Shown: positions 16,168 to 25,182 of the stretch, one piece after another
Layout: every line of letters begins with the position of its first letter
Position numbering within the stretch: position 1 is the stretch's first letter
Origin: Photobacterium proteolyticum
Lineage (GTDB): Bacteria; Pseudomonadota; Gammaproteobacteria; Enterobacterales; Vibrionaceae
Reading direction: 5' to 3'
Length of the DNA: 64,000 nucleotides
NCBI RefSeq assembly: GCF_001939735.1
Contig: NZ_MJIL01000095.1
Coordinates: 79,635 to 143,634 of the forward strand
Notes under the pieces: generated by a model
What the model was told of the DNA's origin: nothing
The model's input: only the letters and a program-made list of their open reading frames with translations
Databases searched by the model: none
Position numbers and translations under genes: made by a program

Positions 16168-17430
16168 TTAGAACAGCAAAAAGAATCCAGCAATCGTTGC
16201 ACTCATCATATTTGATAGTGTTCCCGCCAGAATGGCATACAGGCAAAGTTGCGAAATCTCTGAGCGACGTTCTTTGGCCATCGCACCTAAACCGCCAAGC
16301 AGCATGGCTGCGGCAGAGAAGTTGGCAAACCCGCATAATGCAAACGTAATAATGGCTGTTGATCTATCTGACAGCGTATTGCCTGCTAAGAAGTCGGTAA
16401 AGTTAACGTAAGCTACGAATTCATTTAGGACGAGTTTTTGACCTATAAAGGTGGCCGCTGTCATGGCTTCATCGAAAGGAATACCGATGATCATGGCCAA
16501 CGGAGAAAAGAGGTATCCTAAGATCATCTCTAAAGACAATGAAGGCAAGCCAACCATTCCTCCAAACAGGCCAAGAATCCCGTTTAGCAGGGCAATTAAT
16601 GCGATAAAAGCCAGTAGCATGCCGCCAACATTGATTGCGAGGGCGACCCCGTTAGATGCGCCTTCTGCTGCTGCATCAATAACATTGCTTGGCTTTTTGA
16701 CGGTAAGTGAACCTTTGCCTTTATCATGCCGAGATGACTCTAATGCTTTCATGTCTTCGGTTTCTGGAAGCAGTATCTTCGCAAACAAAAGCCCGCCAGG
16801 TGCAGCCATGAAAGAGGCGGCAATGAGATATTCCATGTTAACGCCCATGGCGGCAAAACCACCCAATACCGTGCCAGCAATAGAAGCCAGGCCACCACAC
16901 ATAACGGCAAAGAGTTCAGAGCGAGTCAGGTTTTTGATAAAAGGAGCGATAACAAGAGGGGCTTCTGTTTGGCCGACAAAGATATTTGCCGTTGCAGACA
17001 TGGATTCAAATTTACTTGTACCTAATACGCGCTGTAATCCACCACCCAGTACGCGGATAAAGATCTGCATGACTCCGAGGTAGTAGAGAACTGCAACTAA
17101 TGCTGAGAAGAAGACAATAACGGGCAATACTCTAATCGCGAAAATAAAACCGCCGCCACCAAAGACTTCAAACATTTTATTGTCAGCCAAACCGCCAAAT
17201 AAAAAGTCGATACCGTCCTTGGAAAAACCCAGTACGGCGTTTACACCTGTGGAAACGTATTGAAGAATATCTTTTCCGATAGGAACAAACAGGACAAAGG
17301 CACCAATTAAAAATTGGATAAGAAAAGCGCCTAAAACAACTCTGAACTTAATGGCTTTTCGTTCTAATGAAAATCCGTATGCGATAGCAAGCAGTGCTAC
17401 CATACCAAGCAAGCTAAATATAAATTGCAT
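16168..17430 (-). CDS. concentrative nucleoside transporter, CNT/NupC family
   Basis: A 420-residue inner-membrane symporter that follows the crystallised Vibrio cholerae vcCNT closely as I recall it: FLFGGL, KMFEVFGGGGFIFA, the substrate/sodium motif GQTEAPLVI, NEFVAYVNF, and the C-terminal ALCGFANFSAAAMLLGGLGAMA. It should take up purine and pyrimidine nucleosides with sodium or protons. The ATG is preceded by AAGGAATTAAATC. It is downstream of the SAH-hydrolase-like gene on the same strand, separated by 62 bp that contain a hairpin, so the two are probably one operon with lowered read-through. Confidence 0.93.
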   Translation of the reverse strand: MQFIFSLLGMVALLAIAYGFSLERKAIKFRVVLGAFLIQFLIGAFVLFVPIGKDILQYVSTGVNAVLGFSKDGIDFLFGGLADNKMFEVFGGGGFIFAIRVLPVIVFFSALVAVLYYLGVMQIFIRVLGGGLQRVLGTSKFESMSATANIFVGQTEAPLVIAPFIKNLTRSELFAVMCGGLASIAGTVLGGFAAMGVNMEYLIAASFMAAPGGLLFAKILLPETEDMKALESSRHDKGKGSLTVKKPSNVIDAAAEGASNGVALAINVGGMLLAFIALIALLNGILGLFGGMVGLPSLSLEMILGYLFSPLAMIIGIPFDEAMTAATFIGQKLVLNEFVAYVNFTDFLAGNTLSDRSTAIITFALCGFANFSAAAMLLGGLGAMAKERRSEISQLCLYAILAGTLSNMMSATIAGFFLLF

Positions 17431-17451
17431 GATTTAATTCCTTGTCTTTAT

Positions 17452-17470
17452 AAGCGGCCATTGGCCGCTT
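17452..17470 (-). promoter_or_regulatory. intercistronic hairpin between SAHH-like and CNT genes
   Basis: AAGCGGCCA and TGGCCGCTT form a tight GC-rich stem in the 62-bp gap. No U-run follows on the minus strand, so it could stabilise transcript ends or reduce read-through instead of fully terminating. Confidence 0.5.
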
Positions 17471-17492
17471 TATCTGTGTAGGGTGGTTGGAA

Positions 17493-18725
17493 TTAATGAT
17501 TGATCCAATGCTCGCAGGAAAGCTCGGCGACCATCATTTCAATATCATAAGGAACGGGCTGGGGAATTTTAGTTAGTGATTTGGCATCCAGGGCTATTCT
17601 TTCCAAGCTTAATGTTTGCAGTGCCAAGCCAAGGTCCATAATTTCTATTGGATTACCGTCTCCGGCTGAAAGGTTGACCAGGTTGGCATCAGAAAGCAGG
17701 AATAACTGTTTCTGGTTTTCACCTATTTGATAGGACGTCACATGTGGCCGGATACGCTCTTGGGTTGAACTCATAGTTTCTAGTTCATGGGTATTTATTT
17801 CTCTCTGGAAATGCCCGGCGTTGGCGATAATGGTTTTATCGCGCATCAGTTCGAAGTGCTCTTTTCTTAATACGTTGTCTCGGCCTGTAATCGTGATGAC
17901 CATGTCGGCATCTGGCAACGCTTTTTCTAATGTTGATGTATAAAAGCCTTCCATATGGGCTTCGAGTCGGGTCAGGGCATTGCTTTCCACAACGGTGACA
18001 TGTGCTCCCATACCTCGAAGACGCTGGGCAGTGCCGGAGCCACAGTAACCATACCCAATAACGACTACCTTCTTACCATGAAGCATGACGTTAGTGGCTC
18101 GCATTATGCCGTCGACAACGGATGAACCGACACCAAAGCGATTTTCAATAATCCGCTTAGATAGGGTGTCATTAATGATTAACGTGCTCCACTTGTCGGA
18201 GTTAAAGTCTTCTCTTAAGCGGTTGGCGCCAGTCGTTGTCTCTTCTGTGGCACCCTGCAGGGTAGATTGCAAATGAGAGAAGCTACGATCCGTAAAGATA
18301 AGCTCGTGAAGATCAGCCCCGTTATCTGCGATGATATCCGGGTTGAAGCTCAATACTTCTTTGCAGTAAGCGATATGATCCGCAAAGGTTTCTTCTCGGT
18401 GGGAGAAAACATGTACGCCGTAGTCTTTAACCAAGGCGGCAGCCGTCTCGTCTTGGGTTGAGCCTGGAGACCCCGTCAGAGCGACTGTTGCGCCACCTTT
18501 GGTTAAAGCTTCCATCCATACGCCTGTTTTCGCTTCAACATGAAGACAGATCCCAATGGTCAGCCCCTTAAATGGCTTATCTTTTTCAAGACGTTCGATA
18601 AGGCTGCTCATTATTGGCATATGCGATTTTGCCCATTTAATTCTTTTTGTGCCTTCTGATGCTAAACGGATGTCTGCAATATCATGAGAAGATTTGTCTT
18701 GAGTAGCGTTGTTGTTCTGATACAT
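17493..18725 (-). CDS. S-adenosylhomocysteine hydrolase-like NAD-binding protein, divergent
   Basis: The 410-residue protein shares the AdoHcyase layout: CLHVEAKT (His62), STQDETAAAL, EETTTG (161-166), NDTLSK (Lys190), the NAD-binding VVVIGYGYCGSG (221-231) and NAGHFQREI. Key positions differ from true SAHH: the catalytic aspartate after the lysine is Glu194, the following cysteine position is Val, and the late histidine (GHP in SAHH) is Asn in DGNPIEIMD. The C-terminal KxxHYRY tail is missing. It may be a true but divergent hydrolase or act on another nucleoside-like substrate, which fits its operon with a nucleoside transporter. Vibrionaceae normally recycle SAH through Pfs/LuxS. A LysR gene is divergent. 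Confidence 0.82.
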   Translation of the reverse strand: MYQNNNATQDKSSHDIADIRLASEGTKRIKWAKSHMPIMSSLIERLEKDKPFKGLTIGICLHVEAKTGVWMEALTKGGATVALTGSPGSTQDETAAALVKDYGVHVFSHREETFADHIAYCKEVLSFNPDIIADNGADLHELIFTDRSFSHLQSTLQGATEETTTGANRLREDFNSDKWSTLIINDTLSKRIIENRFGVGSSVVDGIMRATNVMLHGKKVVVIGYGYCGSGTAQRLRGMGAHVTVVESNALTRLEAHMEGFYTSTLEKALPDADMVITITGRDNVLRKEHFELMRDKTIIANAGHFQREINTHELETMSSTQERIRPHVTSYQIGENQKQLFLLSDANLVNLSAGDGNPIEIMDLGLALQTLSLERIALDAKSLTKIPQPVPYDIEMMVAELSCEHWINH

Positions 18726-19000
18726 GTTCTTTCCTCATTGCTGTTTTATTCATAATGTGCAAACAGGCCAAAGAGAAAAACGAAGATAAACGCAATGAGT
18801 TTTTCTGGAGAAAAACAATAACGGGATCTGTGTTCTTGAATATTTTTTATGTCATTGATTTTTTTAAAGGTGAAAGTTTTGGCAGCTCTCTCTTAATATT
18901 GTTCTTTTGAGGAAATTATTTCTTTCTATAAGAGAACAAAGACTGGATAGGCTTCAGAGAACTCGACATTGATTGGTTTATAATGAAGCTGAGGTGACCA

Positions 19001-19891
19001 ATGAAAAATATTAACCTAAATTTACTGATTACATTTCATACTGTCGTGAAAAATAACTCTTTCACTTTAGCTGCCGATGAGCTTGTGTTGTCGAAGTCTG
19101 TGATCAGTAAACAGGTTCAGCAACTTGAAAAAGAGCTTCAATGTACGTTGATCCAAAGAACGACACGAACCCTCTCTCTTACAGATGAGGGCAGGTACTT
19201 ATATGAACAGTATTCCAAGATCATCGATGATTTGCATCGTTGTCATGATACGTTGAGCCAAAAGAATGAAACTATCGGAGGCACCTTAAGGGTTCGGCTT
19301 CCTATTGTGCTAGAACATGATCTCCAGCTGATGAGAGCGCTCAGTGAGTTTATGATTTCATATCCCAGCGTCGAGCTTGAAGTAACCTATGGCTACACAT
19401 TGGATGATTTGGTCGGAGACAATATTGACCTTGCATTTCATATTGGAGAGCTCCCGGACAGCAGTTTTAAGTGTAGAAAAATAAAAGAAATACAAACATT
19501 TGTCGTCGCTTCACCACATTATCTCGAAAAGTATGGTAAACCGGAGGCTCCAGCAGATTTGAATGATCATACTTGTATGAATTATCGGAGCTGTTTGACC
19601 AAGGATAAATGGAAGTTTCATGTTGATGATAATTCTTATGAGTCAGTTAACCTGAAGTCTAAAATTCGGTCAGACTCTGAATCGTTGTTAGTCGAAATGG
19701 CCAGACAAGGGGTAGGGGTTGCTTGTGCGTTAGATTTTTTGGCAGAGAAATACCTGGCAAGCGGCGAGCTAGTGAGCTTAATCAGTGACTATACCTGGGC
19801 GACTGAGCTATATGTCGTTTACCCAAGTAAAGCTGTCGCACCTTATAAGACAAGGATATTTATCGACTACCTTGTTAACCGTCTTTCTTGA
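19001..19891 (+). CDS. LysR family regulator, CrgA/DsdC-like subgroup
   Basis: A 296-residue LTTR with its helix-turn-helix at about residues 15-45 (NSFTLAADELVLSKSVISKQ) and an effector domain starting near residue 90 (GGTLRVRLPIVLEHDLQLM). The ATG follows GAGGTGACCA. It is divergent from the SAHH-like/CNT operon across a 275-bp AT-rich gap, so it very likely controls that operon in response to a nucleoside-type signal. The gene is convergent with the M20 peptidase; the terminator at 19947-19972 lies between. Confidence 0.9.
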   Translation: MKNINLNLLITFHTVVKNNSFTLAADELVLSKSVISKQVQQLEKELQCTLIQRTTRTLSLTDEGRYLYEQYSKIIDDLHRCHDTLSQKNETIGGTLRVRLPIVLEHDLQLMRALSEFMISYPSVELEVTYGYTLDDLVGDNIDLAFHIGELPDSSFKCRKIKEIQTFVVASPHYLEKYGKPEAPADLNDHTCMNYRSCLTKDKWKFHVDDNSYESVNLKSKIRSDSESLLVEMARQGVGVACALDFLAEKYLASGELVSLISDYTWATELYVVYPSKAVAPYKTRIFIDYLVNRLS

Positions 19892-19946
19892 GTTTTCCAA
19901 CCGATTGTTACAGTAACTAGTTTTTGGGTAACGAGCGCAGTAAAAA

Positions 19947-19972
19947 GAAGCCGGAGACATCGCTCCGGCTTC
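19947..19972 (-). terminator. intrinsic terminator after the M20 peptidase gene
   Basis: A perfect 10-bp stem (19947-19956 with 19963-19972) has a 6-nt loop followed on the minus strand by TTTTTAC. Confidence 0.85.
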
Positions 19973-19993
19973 GATAAGATCTCGCGTAATTGC

Positions 19994-21100
19994 TTACTTA
20001 GTTAGGTAGGTATACATAAACTCAGTAATAGCAACCATATCGGTGATCTTGATGTACTCTTCAGTGGTGTGAACCTTCGCCATACCTGTTGAAAGGTTGA
20101 CAGTCTTAAGGCCTTTGCCATTGAAGATGTTGGCATCACTACCGCCACCGGTTGGCTGTGTTTTCGGCTCAACGCCGTTTGCTTCGAAGGCCGCTTTGAT
20201 AGCAGCAACATGCGGGTCGTTGTCATCGATACGGTAAGCATCGTAGGCACGTGTTGACTCAATGTTGATTTCAGCACCGTGTTTCTCGGCTGCTGCATTG
20301 AATGTGCTGACCATGTGATCCACTTGCGCAGCTAGCTTGTCATCATCAAGAGAGCGGGCTTCTGCTTCAATGTACAATTCAGGCATGACAATGTTGGTTG
20401 CCTGTCCGCCTTTAACAACACCAATGTTCGCTGTCGTTTCGCTGTCGATACGAGACAGTTTCATCTGGCTGATAGCATCTGCGGCTACGGTTAGCGCATT
20501 GATACCTTCTTCAGGTGCCAGGCCGGCGTGGGCTGGTTTACCTGTGATGTTGATTTTCAGGTTCTGCTGGCCCGGTGCAACGGTAATGATGGTGCCGATA
20601 TCGCCGCCTGAATCCAGAACAATCGCTTGCTCAGATTCAACAAAAGACATGTCGAAGTTTTTCGAACCGTGCAGACCACCTTCTTCATAAACGGTGAATG
20701 CAAGCTCGATAGTTTTGTGCGGAACATCGTTGGCAAGAATGCAGCGAACAGCTTCCATAATGGCTGCGATGCCAGACTTGTCATCACCACCAAGAATAGT
20801 GTCACCTTTGGAGCTGATGATACCGTCATTGATAACCGGCTCGATGCCATTGCCAGGAGTAACGGTGTCCATATGGCTACTTAGCAATACGCTTCCGTCC
20901 AGTTTCCCCGGAAGTTTGGCGTAGATATTGAAGCCATTAGAAATTTCAGCAGGTACAGGCAATTTGCTGACCTGAAAACCGATTTGACCTAGCTGTTCTG
21001 CAAGGGTCTCGGCAATGGCTTTTTCATTTCGAGATTCACTGTCGATCTTAACAAGATCAATGAAGTGTTGGATCAATCTATCTTGGTTGATTGTTGTCAT
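19994..21100 (-). CDS. M20 family metallopeptidase, peptidase T-like
   Basis: The 368-residue soluble protein has the di-zinc centre of M20/PepT hydrolases: SSHMDTV (His and Asp), GGDDKSG with the bridging aspartate, the catalytic EEGGLHG, then LDSGGD, and a final histidine in KVHTTEE. A dimerisation domain fills about residues 180-290. It should cleave small peptides or acylated amino acids in the cytoplasm. It is nearer to the PepT-like proteins of the YqjE type than to tripeptidase PepT itself (about 408 residues). A single gene, with no obvious partner. Confidence 0.88.
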   Translation of the reverse strand: MTTINQDRLIQHFIDLVKIDSESRNEKAIAETLAEQLGQIGFQVSKLPVPAEISNGFNIYAKLPGKLDGSVLLSSHMDTVTPGNGIEPVINDGIISSKGDTILGGDDKSGIAAIMEAVRCILANDVPHKTIELAFTVYEEGGLHGSKNFDMSFVESEQAIVLDSGGDIGTIITVAPGQQNLKINITGKPAHAGLAPEEGINALTVAADAISQMKLSRIDSETTANIGVVKGGQATNIVMPELYIEAEARSLDDDKLAAQVDHMVSTFNAAAEKHGAEINIESTRAYDAYRIDDNDPHVAAIKAAFEANGVEPKTQPTGGGSDANIFNGKGLKTVNLSTGMAKVHTTEEYIKITDMVAITEFMYTYLTK

Positions 21101-21385
21101 CAGAGTCTTTCCCGTCGGAATGAAGAGACACTACTCTAAACAAAATCTACAAAATTTTTGGTGGGTAGATCAATAAATTGATAGATATTTTCACCTTTTG
21201 ACAGTTTTATGGCGGAGTTAAATAGCGCAGCCGAATGTAGCGCTCGACATTTATACAGTTGCCTATCACTGCTGCCTCTTTGCTGACATAGAAAGTGTTA
21301 AAAAAGGCTCAATTGTAATTTTCAACTACGATTACCAACAACAGTCGGTATAACGCCGAATGTTGCAAGCCATAGAGTTCTTGTT

Positions 21386-22150
21386 ATGAAGAAAGCCAGT
21401 ATTGAAGAGTTAGCTCGGGCACACGATCCCGATGTGATTAAAAAGCGTTTACAACAAGCACCTAAGTCCCAAAACATATCTGATGCGGTGCTTGGTGGGA
21501 TAGACGGGTGCGTGACAACGTTTGCTGTGGTTGCTGCTGCGGTTGGGGCAGGGTTTCCTGCTTCGGTTGCCTTGATTCTGGGGTTTGCCAACCTGCTTGC
21601 GGATGGTTTTAGCATGGCAGTAAGTGCGTATGAATCGAACAAAGCCAAGCAGGAATACACCCAGAGCCTCCGCGAGATGGAAGAAGAGCATATTGATATC
21701 ATTCCTGAAGGGGAGCGAGAAGAGATACGACAAATCTTTATCAATAAAGGTTTCGAAGGTGAGCTGCTCGAGAAAATTGTCGATATTATTTGTGAAGACC
21801 GCAAGCTTTGGGTTGATACCATGCTGATTGAGGAGCACGGGATCCATCATCAGGCCGATCCCAACCCTTTTAGCTCTGCCTGGGCAACATTTGTTGCGTT
21901 CATTCTTATTGGTACCATGCCTTTACTACCTTTCTTGGCGACATCGCTGTCGATGAATCAGCAGTTTGCTATCAGTACGGCTTTGGCCGCAATCATGTTC
22001 TTTATGATTGGTAGTCTTAAAAGCTTGCTGTTTGATCAGCCTTATTTTCTTTCAGGTATGCGTACCCTGTTAAACGGCGGTACGGCTGCGGCATTGGCTT
22101 TCTTTACCGGCTACCTGCTGCGTGAGGTCTTCGGAGTAACTGGCATCTAG
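21386..22150 (+). CDS. VIT1/CCC1 family iron/manganese transporter
   Basis: A 254-residue membrane protein. After an N-terminal tail comes helix 1 (ISDAVLGGIDGCVTTFAVVA) and helix 2 (FANLLADGFSMAVSAYES), both with the acidic and methionine residues typical of the family. A cytoplasmic metal-binding stretch rich in Glu follows (residues about 85-145: REMEEEHIDIIPEGEREEI), then three more helices. The family moves Fe2+ or Mn2+ out of the cytoplasm in exchange for protons. No Fur-type box was recognised upstream. It stands alone. Confidence 0.9.
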   Translation: MKKASIEELARAHDPDVIKKRLQQAPKSQNISDAVLGGIDGCVTTFAVVAAAVGAGFPASVALILGFANLLADGFSMAVSAYESNKAKQEYTQSLREMEEEHIDIIPEGEREEIRQIFINKGFEGELLEKIVDIICEDRKLWVDTMLIEEHGIHHQADPNPFSSAWATFVAFILIGTMPLLPFLATSLSMNQQFAISTALAAIMFFMIGSLKSLLFDQPYFLSGMRTLLNGGTAAALAFFTGYLLREVFGVTGI

Positions 22151-22320
22151 CCGTTGTTTTGCTGTCCATATCCCTAAAGATTTGGTACAACACTGTCCGG
22201 GAATCTGTCCGCGAATTATCAAACAATGTCTGCGGTACCTGAGTGCATGCCCAGAGTGCCAAGTGACTTTGCCTGTATTGCCTGTTTTATCCGTATAAAG
22301 TGTCCAAATTTAGGTTATAA

Positions 22321-23025
22321 ATGCAATTATTTAAACAAGATGCAGTGGAGTGGTTGTCCACGTTGCCAGACGGAAGCGTTGACTTGCTGATCACCGATCC
22401 ACCGTATGAGTCGTTGGAAAAACACCGTGCCGTAGGAACCACGACGCGTTTGAAAAAGAGCAAAGGATCAAGTAATAAATGGTTTTCTATTTTCCCCAAC
22501 CAAAGGTTTGAAGCATTGTTCGAGCAGGTGTACAGAGTGCTAAAGAATAATAGTCACTTCTACCTGTTCTGCGATCAGGAAACCATGTTCTATATAAAAC
22601 CGATAGCCGAGCAGATGGGTTTTAAGTTCTGGAAGCCGATTGTCTGGGATAAGGTGGCGATAGGTATGGGGTATCACTACCGGGCGAGGTATGAATTCAT
22701 CCTGTTCTTCGAAAAGGGCAAGAGGAAGCTAAACAATCTTGGGATCCCCGATATTCTGGAAGAAAAGCGTGTATACCGAGGTTATCCAACTGAGAAACCG
22801 GTACCATTGATTGAAACTCTGATTGAACAAAGCAGCTCAGAGGGAGACATTGTCGTTGACCCATTTTTTGGTTCTGGTTCAACAATGATAGCGGCCAATA
22901 ACCTGAAGCGGATACCGTATGGCAGTGATATTTCTGATGATGCACACGCGTACCTTAGCCAGCGTTTGTGTGTATCGACAGAAAAATATCAGCAGGCTAG
23001 CTGTCTAGTTGAAGCTCAGTTTTGA
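22321..23025 (+). CDS. orphan adenine-type DNA methyltransferase, beta class
   Basis: The 234-residue protein has the catalytic motif DPPY at residues 26-29 and the S-adenosylmethionine motif DPFFGSGS near residue 180. Motif IV therefore comes before motif I, the order of the beta class (N6-adenine or N4-cytosine). GYPTEKP before motif I is a further family signature. No restriction gene lies next to it, so it is an orphan methylase. The target sequence cannot be told. The last 29 bases overlap the end of the convergent gene at 22997-23281. Confidence 0.9.
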   Translation: MQLFKQDAVEWLSTLPDGSVDLLITDPPYESLEKHRAVGTTTRLKKSKGSSNKWFSIFPNQRFEALFEQVYRVLKNNSHFYLFCDQETMFYIKPIAEQMGFKFWKPIVWDKVAIGMGYHYRARYEFILFFEKGKRKLNNLGIPDILEEKRVYRGYPTEKPVPLIETLIEQSSSEGDIVVDPFFGSGSTMIAANNLKRIPYGSDISDDAHAYLSQRLCVSTEKYQQASCLVEAQF

Positions 23026-23281
23026 TGAGATGAAGTACGGCGACATCGTGTCCAACTGCGAAGGATAGGTTCCAGACATTTGTCAGTTTTTGAACAGGTG
23101 TCGGGGCTTGCTGTTCTAGTCCTGTAAGCACTTGTTCAGCATCAATTAACGGGAAGCCATCGATAGAGCACACATCCAGCTCGTCTGTCCAGATATTCAG
23201 AGCTGCCTTTTCGTTGTTGGCTTCAACCTGCGACATGTAAGTCGCACCATCGTATTCCAGAATCAGGGTAAATACTGACAT
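22997..23281 (-). CDS. conserved hypothetical protein, 94 aa
   Basis: The ATG at 23279-23281 has GGGAG four bases upstream and gives 94 residues (MSVFTLILEYDGATYMSQ). The protein is small and soluble, with alternating hydrophobic residues suggesting a beta-alpha fold and no signal peptide. The 3' end overlaps the methyltransferase gene by 29 bp tail to tail. It is followed upstream on the same strand by a DUF1737-like gene 58 bp away, perhaps one transcript. Family not recognised. Confidence 0.6.
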   Translation of the reverse strand: MSVFTLILEYDGATYMSQVEANNEKAALNIWTDELDVCSIDGFPLIDAEQVLTGLEQQAPTPVQKLTNVWNLSFAVGHDVAVLHLIKTELQLDS

Positions 23282-23339
23282 GTAACTCCCTTGAATGATG
23301 GGCTGCAATCCTGACTGGCAGGTATTGCAGCCACTGACG

Positions 23340-23507
23340 TCAATCGTCTTTAAGCATCGATTGGGTGTACCAGCATGTTAAGTTCTCACCCGTGTTAACG
23401 AGGTTAACGACAATTTCACCATGGAGTCTCCAGCCTTGCTCGAGAAGGTCGTTTATCTTCTTTTCAAACTCAAACTCGTGTTTATCACAGACAATTTTAT
23501 ATTTCAT
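23340..23507 (-). CDS. DUF1737-like small protein, 55 aa
   Basis: GGAGG sits seven bases before the ATG at 23505-23507, well better than the longer upstream frame. The 55 residues (MKYKIVCDKHEFEFEKKIN, then LLEQGWRLHGEI) match the DUF1737 pattern of a helix followed by G-W and a strand. The function of the family is unknown. It probably shares a transcript with the 94-residue gene downstream. Confidence 0.65.
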   Translation of the reverse strand: MKYKIVCDKHEFEFEKKINDLLEQGWRLHGEIVVNLVNTGENLTCWYTQSMLKDD

Positions 23508-23627
23508 ACATTTCCTCCGGCTGGCCTGACGTGATACCAAAGGCAGGCTGTATATTGCATGGCAGTGTGACGACGATAGCTCCAACACCGATGTTCATGA
23601 CAAGAATCTATTAAATAATAGTTATAT

Positions 23628-23671
23628 ACCCAAGCTACCTCAAGATGCTCGTTTCAGCGAGAATTACTTGG
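23628..23671. repeat. hairpin repeat, copy A (downstream of first MATE gene)
   Basis: The arms CCAAG (23630-23634) and CTTGG (23667-23671) enclose CCTCAAGATG, C, TCGTTTCAGCGAGA (23638-23662), itself with a CTCG/CGAG mini-stem. The same inner sequence recurs at 36041-36065 with different outer arms. Confidence 0.65.
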
Positions 23672-23755
23672 CTTGTTGGCTAGGCACCGATTAGAAAATC
23701 TAGTGGCTCTAAATTAATAATATAAATTGTTTGGCTGTGATTTCATTGTGGATGT

Positions 23756-25129
23756 TTATGTTGCCTGCATGGTCAGGTTGTTCATCCAACGGCGCTGCAG
23801 GTATCGATGGAAGCAAAGCGACAACTTAACGAATTCTTCACTGAACATTGACATATATACCCAGCCAAAACCCCATTCGCCGATGAATGCGCCATAGGCG
23901 GTAAGTGGGATACCTACCATCCACATCGCGATAAAGTCCATTCTCAGGCAGAACAAGTTATCGCCTCCGGCCCGCAGAATACCGTTTATGATGATCATAT
24001 TAAGCATTTTTATCCATATGACAAAGCTCATCACAGAGATTGCAGGCAAGGCATAGGGATAGAAGTTATCCGTATCCAGGCCTAGCCAACTGAGAATTAA
24101 ATCCCGTTGCACAAAAAGCAACAGGCCAAGCGCGATGCCGAGCAAAATGACAAACTTGAGGAAGAACTTCGTCATAGCCTGGGCTGTATCAAACTCGTTG
24201 CGACCAAGGGATTGGCCCATCAAAACGGAGCAGGCGACCGAAACTCCAAAGAACATCGAATAGCACAGTGACTCAAAGGGTCCCAGCATACTGAAGACAG
24301 CCAGTTCGGTAGTGCCCATGTGTCCGAAGACCATCTGATAGGTGAGTGTTCCCAGCGCCCAAAGCAGCATATTGACCGAGTTGGGGATAGCCAGCTTTTT
24401 GTAAGTCATCCAAAGCGCTTGGTGCTTAGGGATTGCGCGACTGGTGAAAAGCCAGTGTTGACGGTATTTCAATACTCCCCAAATCATCATCACCTGTAGA
24501 AGGCGTGCAATAGTGGTTGCTAGTGCAGCACCGGCAACGCCCATGGCGGGAATGCCGAGTTCGCCTTTAATCAGAATAAAGTTAAGGCCGATATTAAGGG
24601 CAATAGTGATCGCACCGAGGATCAGCGGCAACACGGTATCGTCACTTGAGCGTAAGCTGGACTCGGCAGTGATGACGATGTGTGTCAGGATCAGTACTGG
24701 GAAACTATACCAGAGGTATGCCATTCCCTGATTAATCACCAACATATCATTAGTTTGCAATTGCATGATTTGTTGTGCAAATATCGTAATGATGAACGTG
24801 ACAGGCACCATAATCGCCGCACCGAATTTGAGCGATTGGAGAGTAACTGTTTTGGCATGCACTCTGTCGTCCCGGCCCCAGTATTGCGATACTAAAACAC
24901 CGTTTGCAGTAGAAAGCCCCGTCATTATCATGATGGCGACAAAATGCCACTTTGAGGCAATACCGACAGCGGCAGTGGCTTCCTGGCCGAAGTCACTGAC
25001 CATGAGTACATCTGCAAGTGCCAGTATGGCAACCAAGGCGCTTTGAACTGCAACCGGAAAAGCCAGTTTCGCGACGCGTGAAAACAATGCCTCAGTCAGA
25101 GATGAATGTGTTGATAGATTTGTAGTCAT
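23756..25129 (-). CDS. MATE family efflux transporter
   Basis: A 457-residue, 12-helix multidrug and toxin extrusion protein of the inner membrane, DinF/NorM superfamily. Characteristic stretches are LADVLMVSDFGQEATAAVGIA in helices 1-2, GAITIALNIGLNFILI in the sixth helix region, and internal similarity between the two six-helix halves. It would export cationic compounds in exchange for sodium or protons. The AraC gene at 25183 is divergent, with the starts only 53 bp apart, and is the likely regulator. A repeat element lies after the stop codon. Confidence 0.9.
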   Translation of the reverse strand: MTTNLSTHSSLTEALFSRVAKLAFPVAVQSALVAILALADVLMVSDFGQEATAAVGIASKWHFVAIMIMTGLSTANGVLVSQYWGRDDRVHAKTVTLQSLKFGAAIMVPVTFIITIFAQQIMQLQTNDMLVINQGMAYLWYSFPVLILTHIVITAESSLRSSDDTVLPLILGAITIALNIGLNFILIKGELGIPAMGVAGAALATTIARLLQVMMIWGVLKYRQHWLFTSRAIPKHQALWMTYKKLAIPNSVNMLLWALGTLTYQMVFGHMGTTELAVFSMLGPFESLCYSMFFGVSVACSVLMGQSLGRNEFDTAQAMTKFFLKFVILLGIALGLLLFVQRDLILSWLGLDTDNFYPYALPAISVMSFVIWIKMLNMIIINGILRAGGDNLFCLRMDFIAMWMVGIPLTAYGAFIGEWGFGWVYMSMFSEEFVKLSLCFHRYLQRRWMNNLTMQAT

Positions 25130-25182
25130 AAGTGTGCCCTCAAAGTACGGGGCAAATATATAAGAGCATTGAAGTGAGCAAC

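Noticed and set aside
16451..17083. 210-codon frame antisense to the nucleoside transporter
   Set aside because: Proline/serine-rich shadow of a membrane protein gene; no start signal or family pattern.
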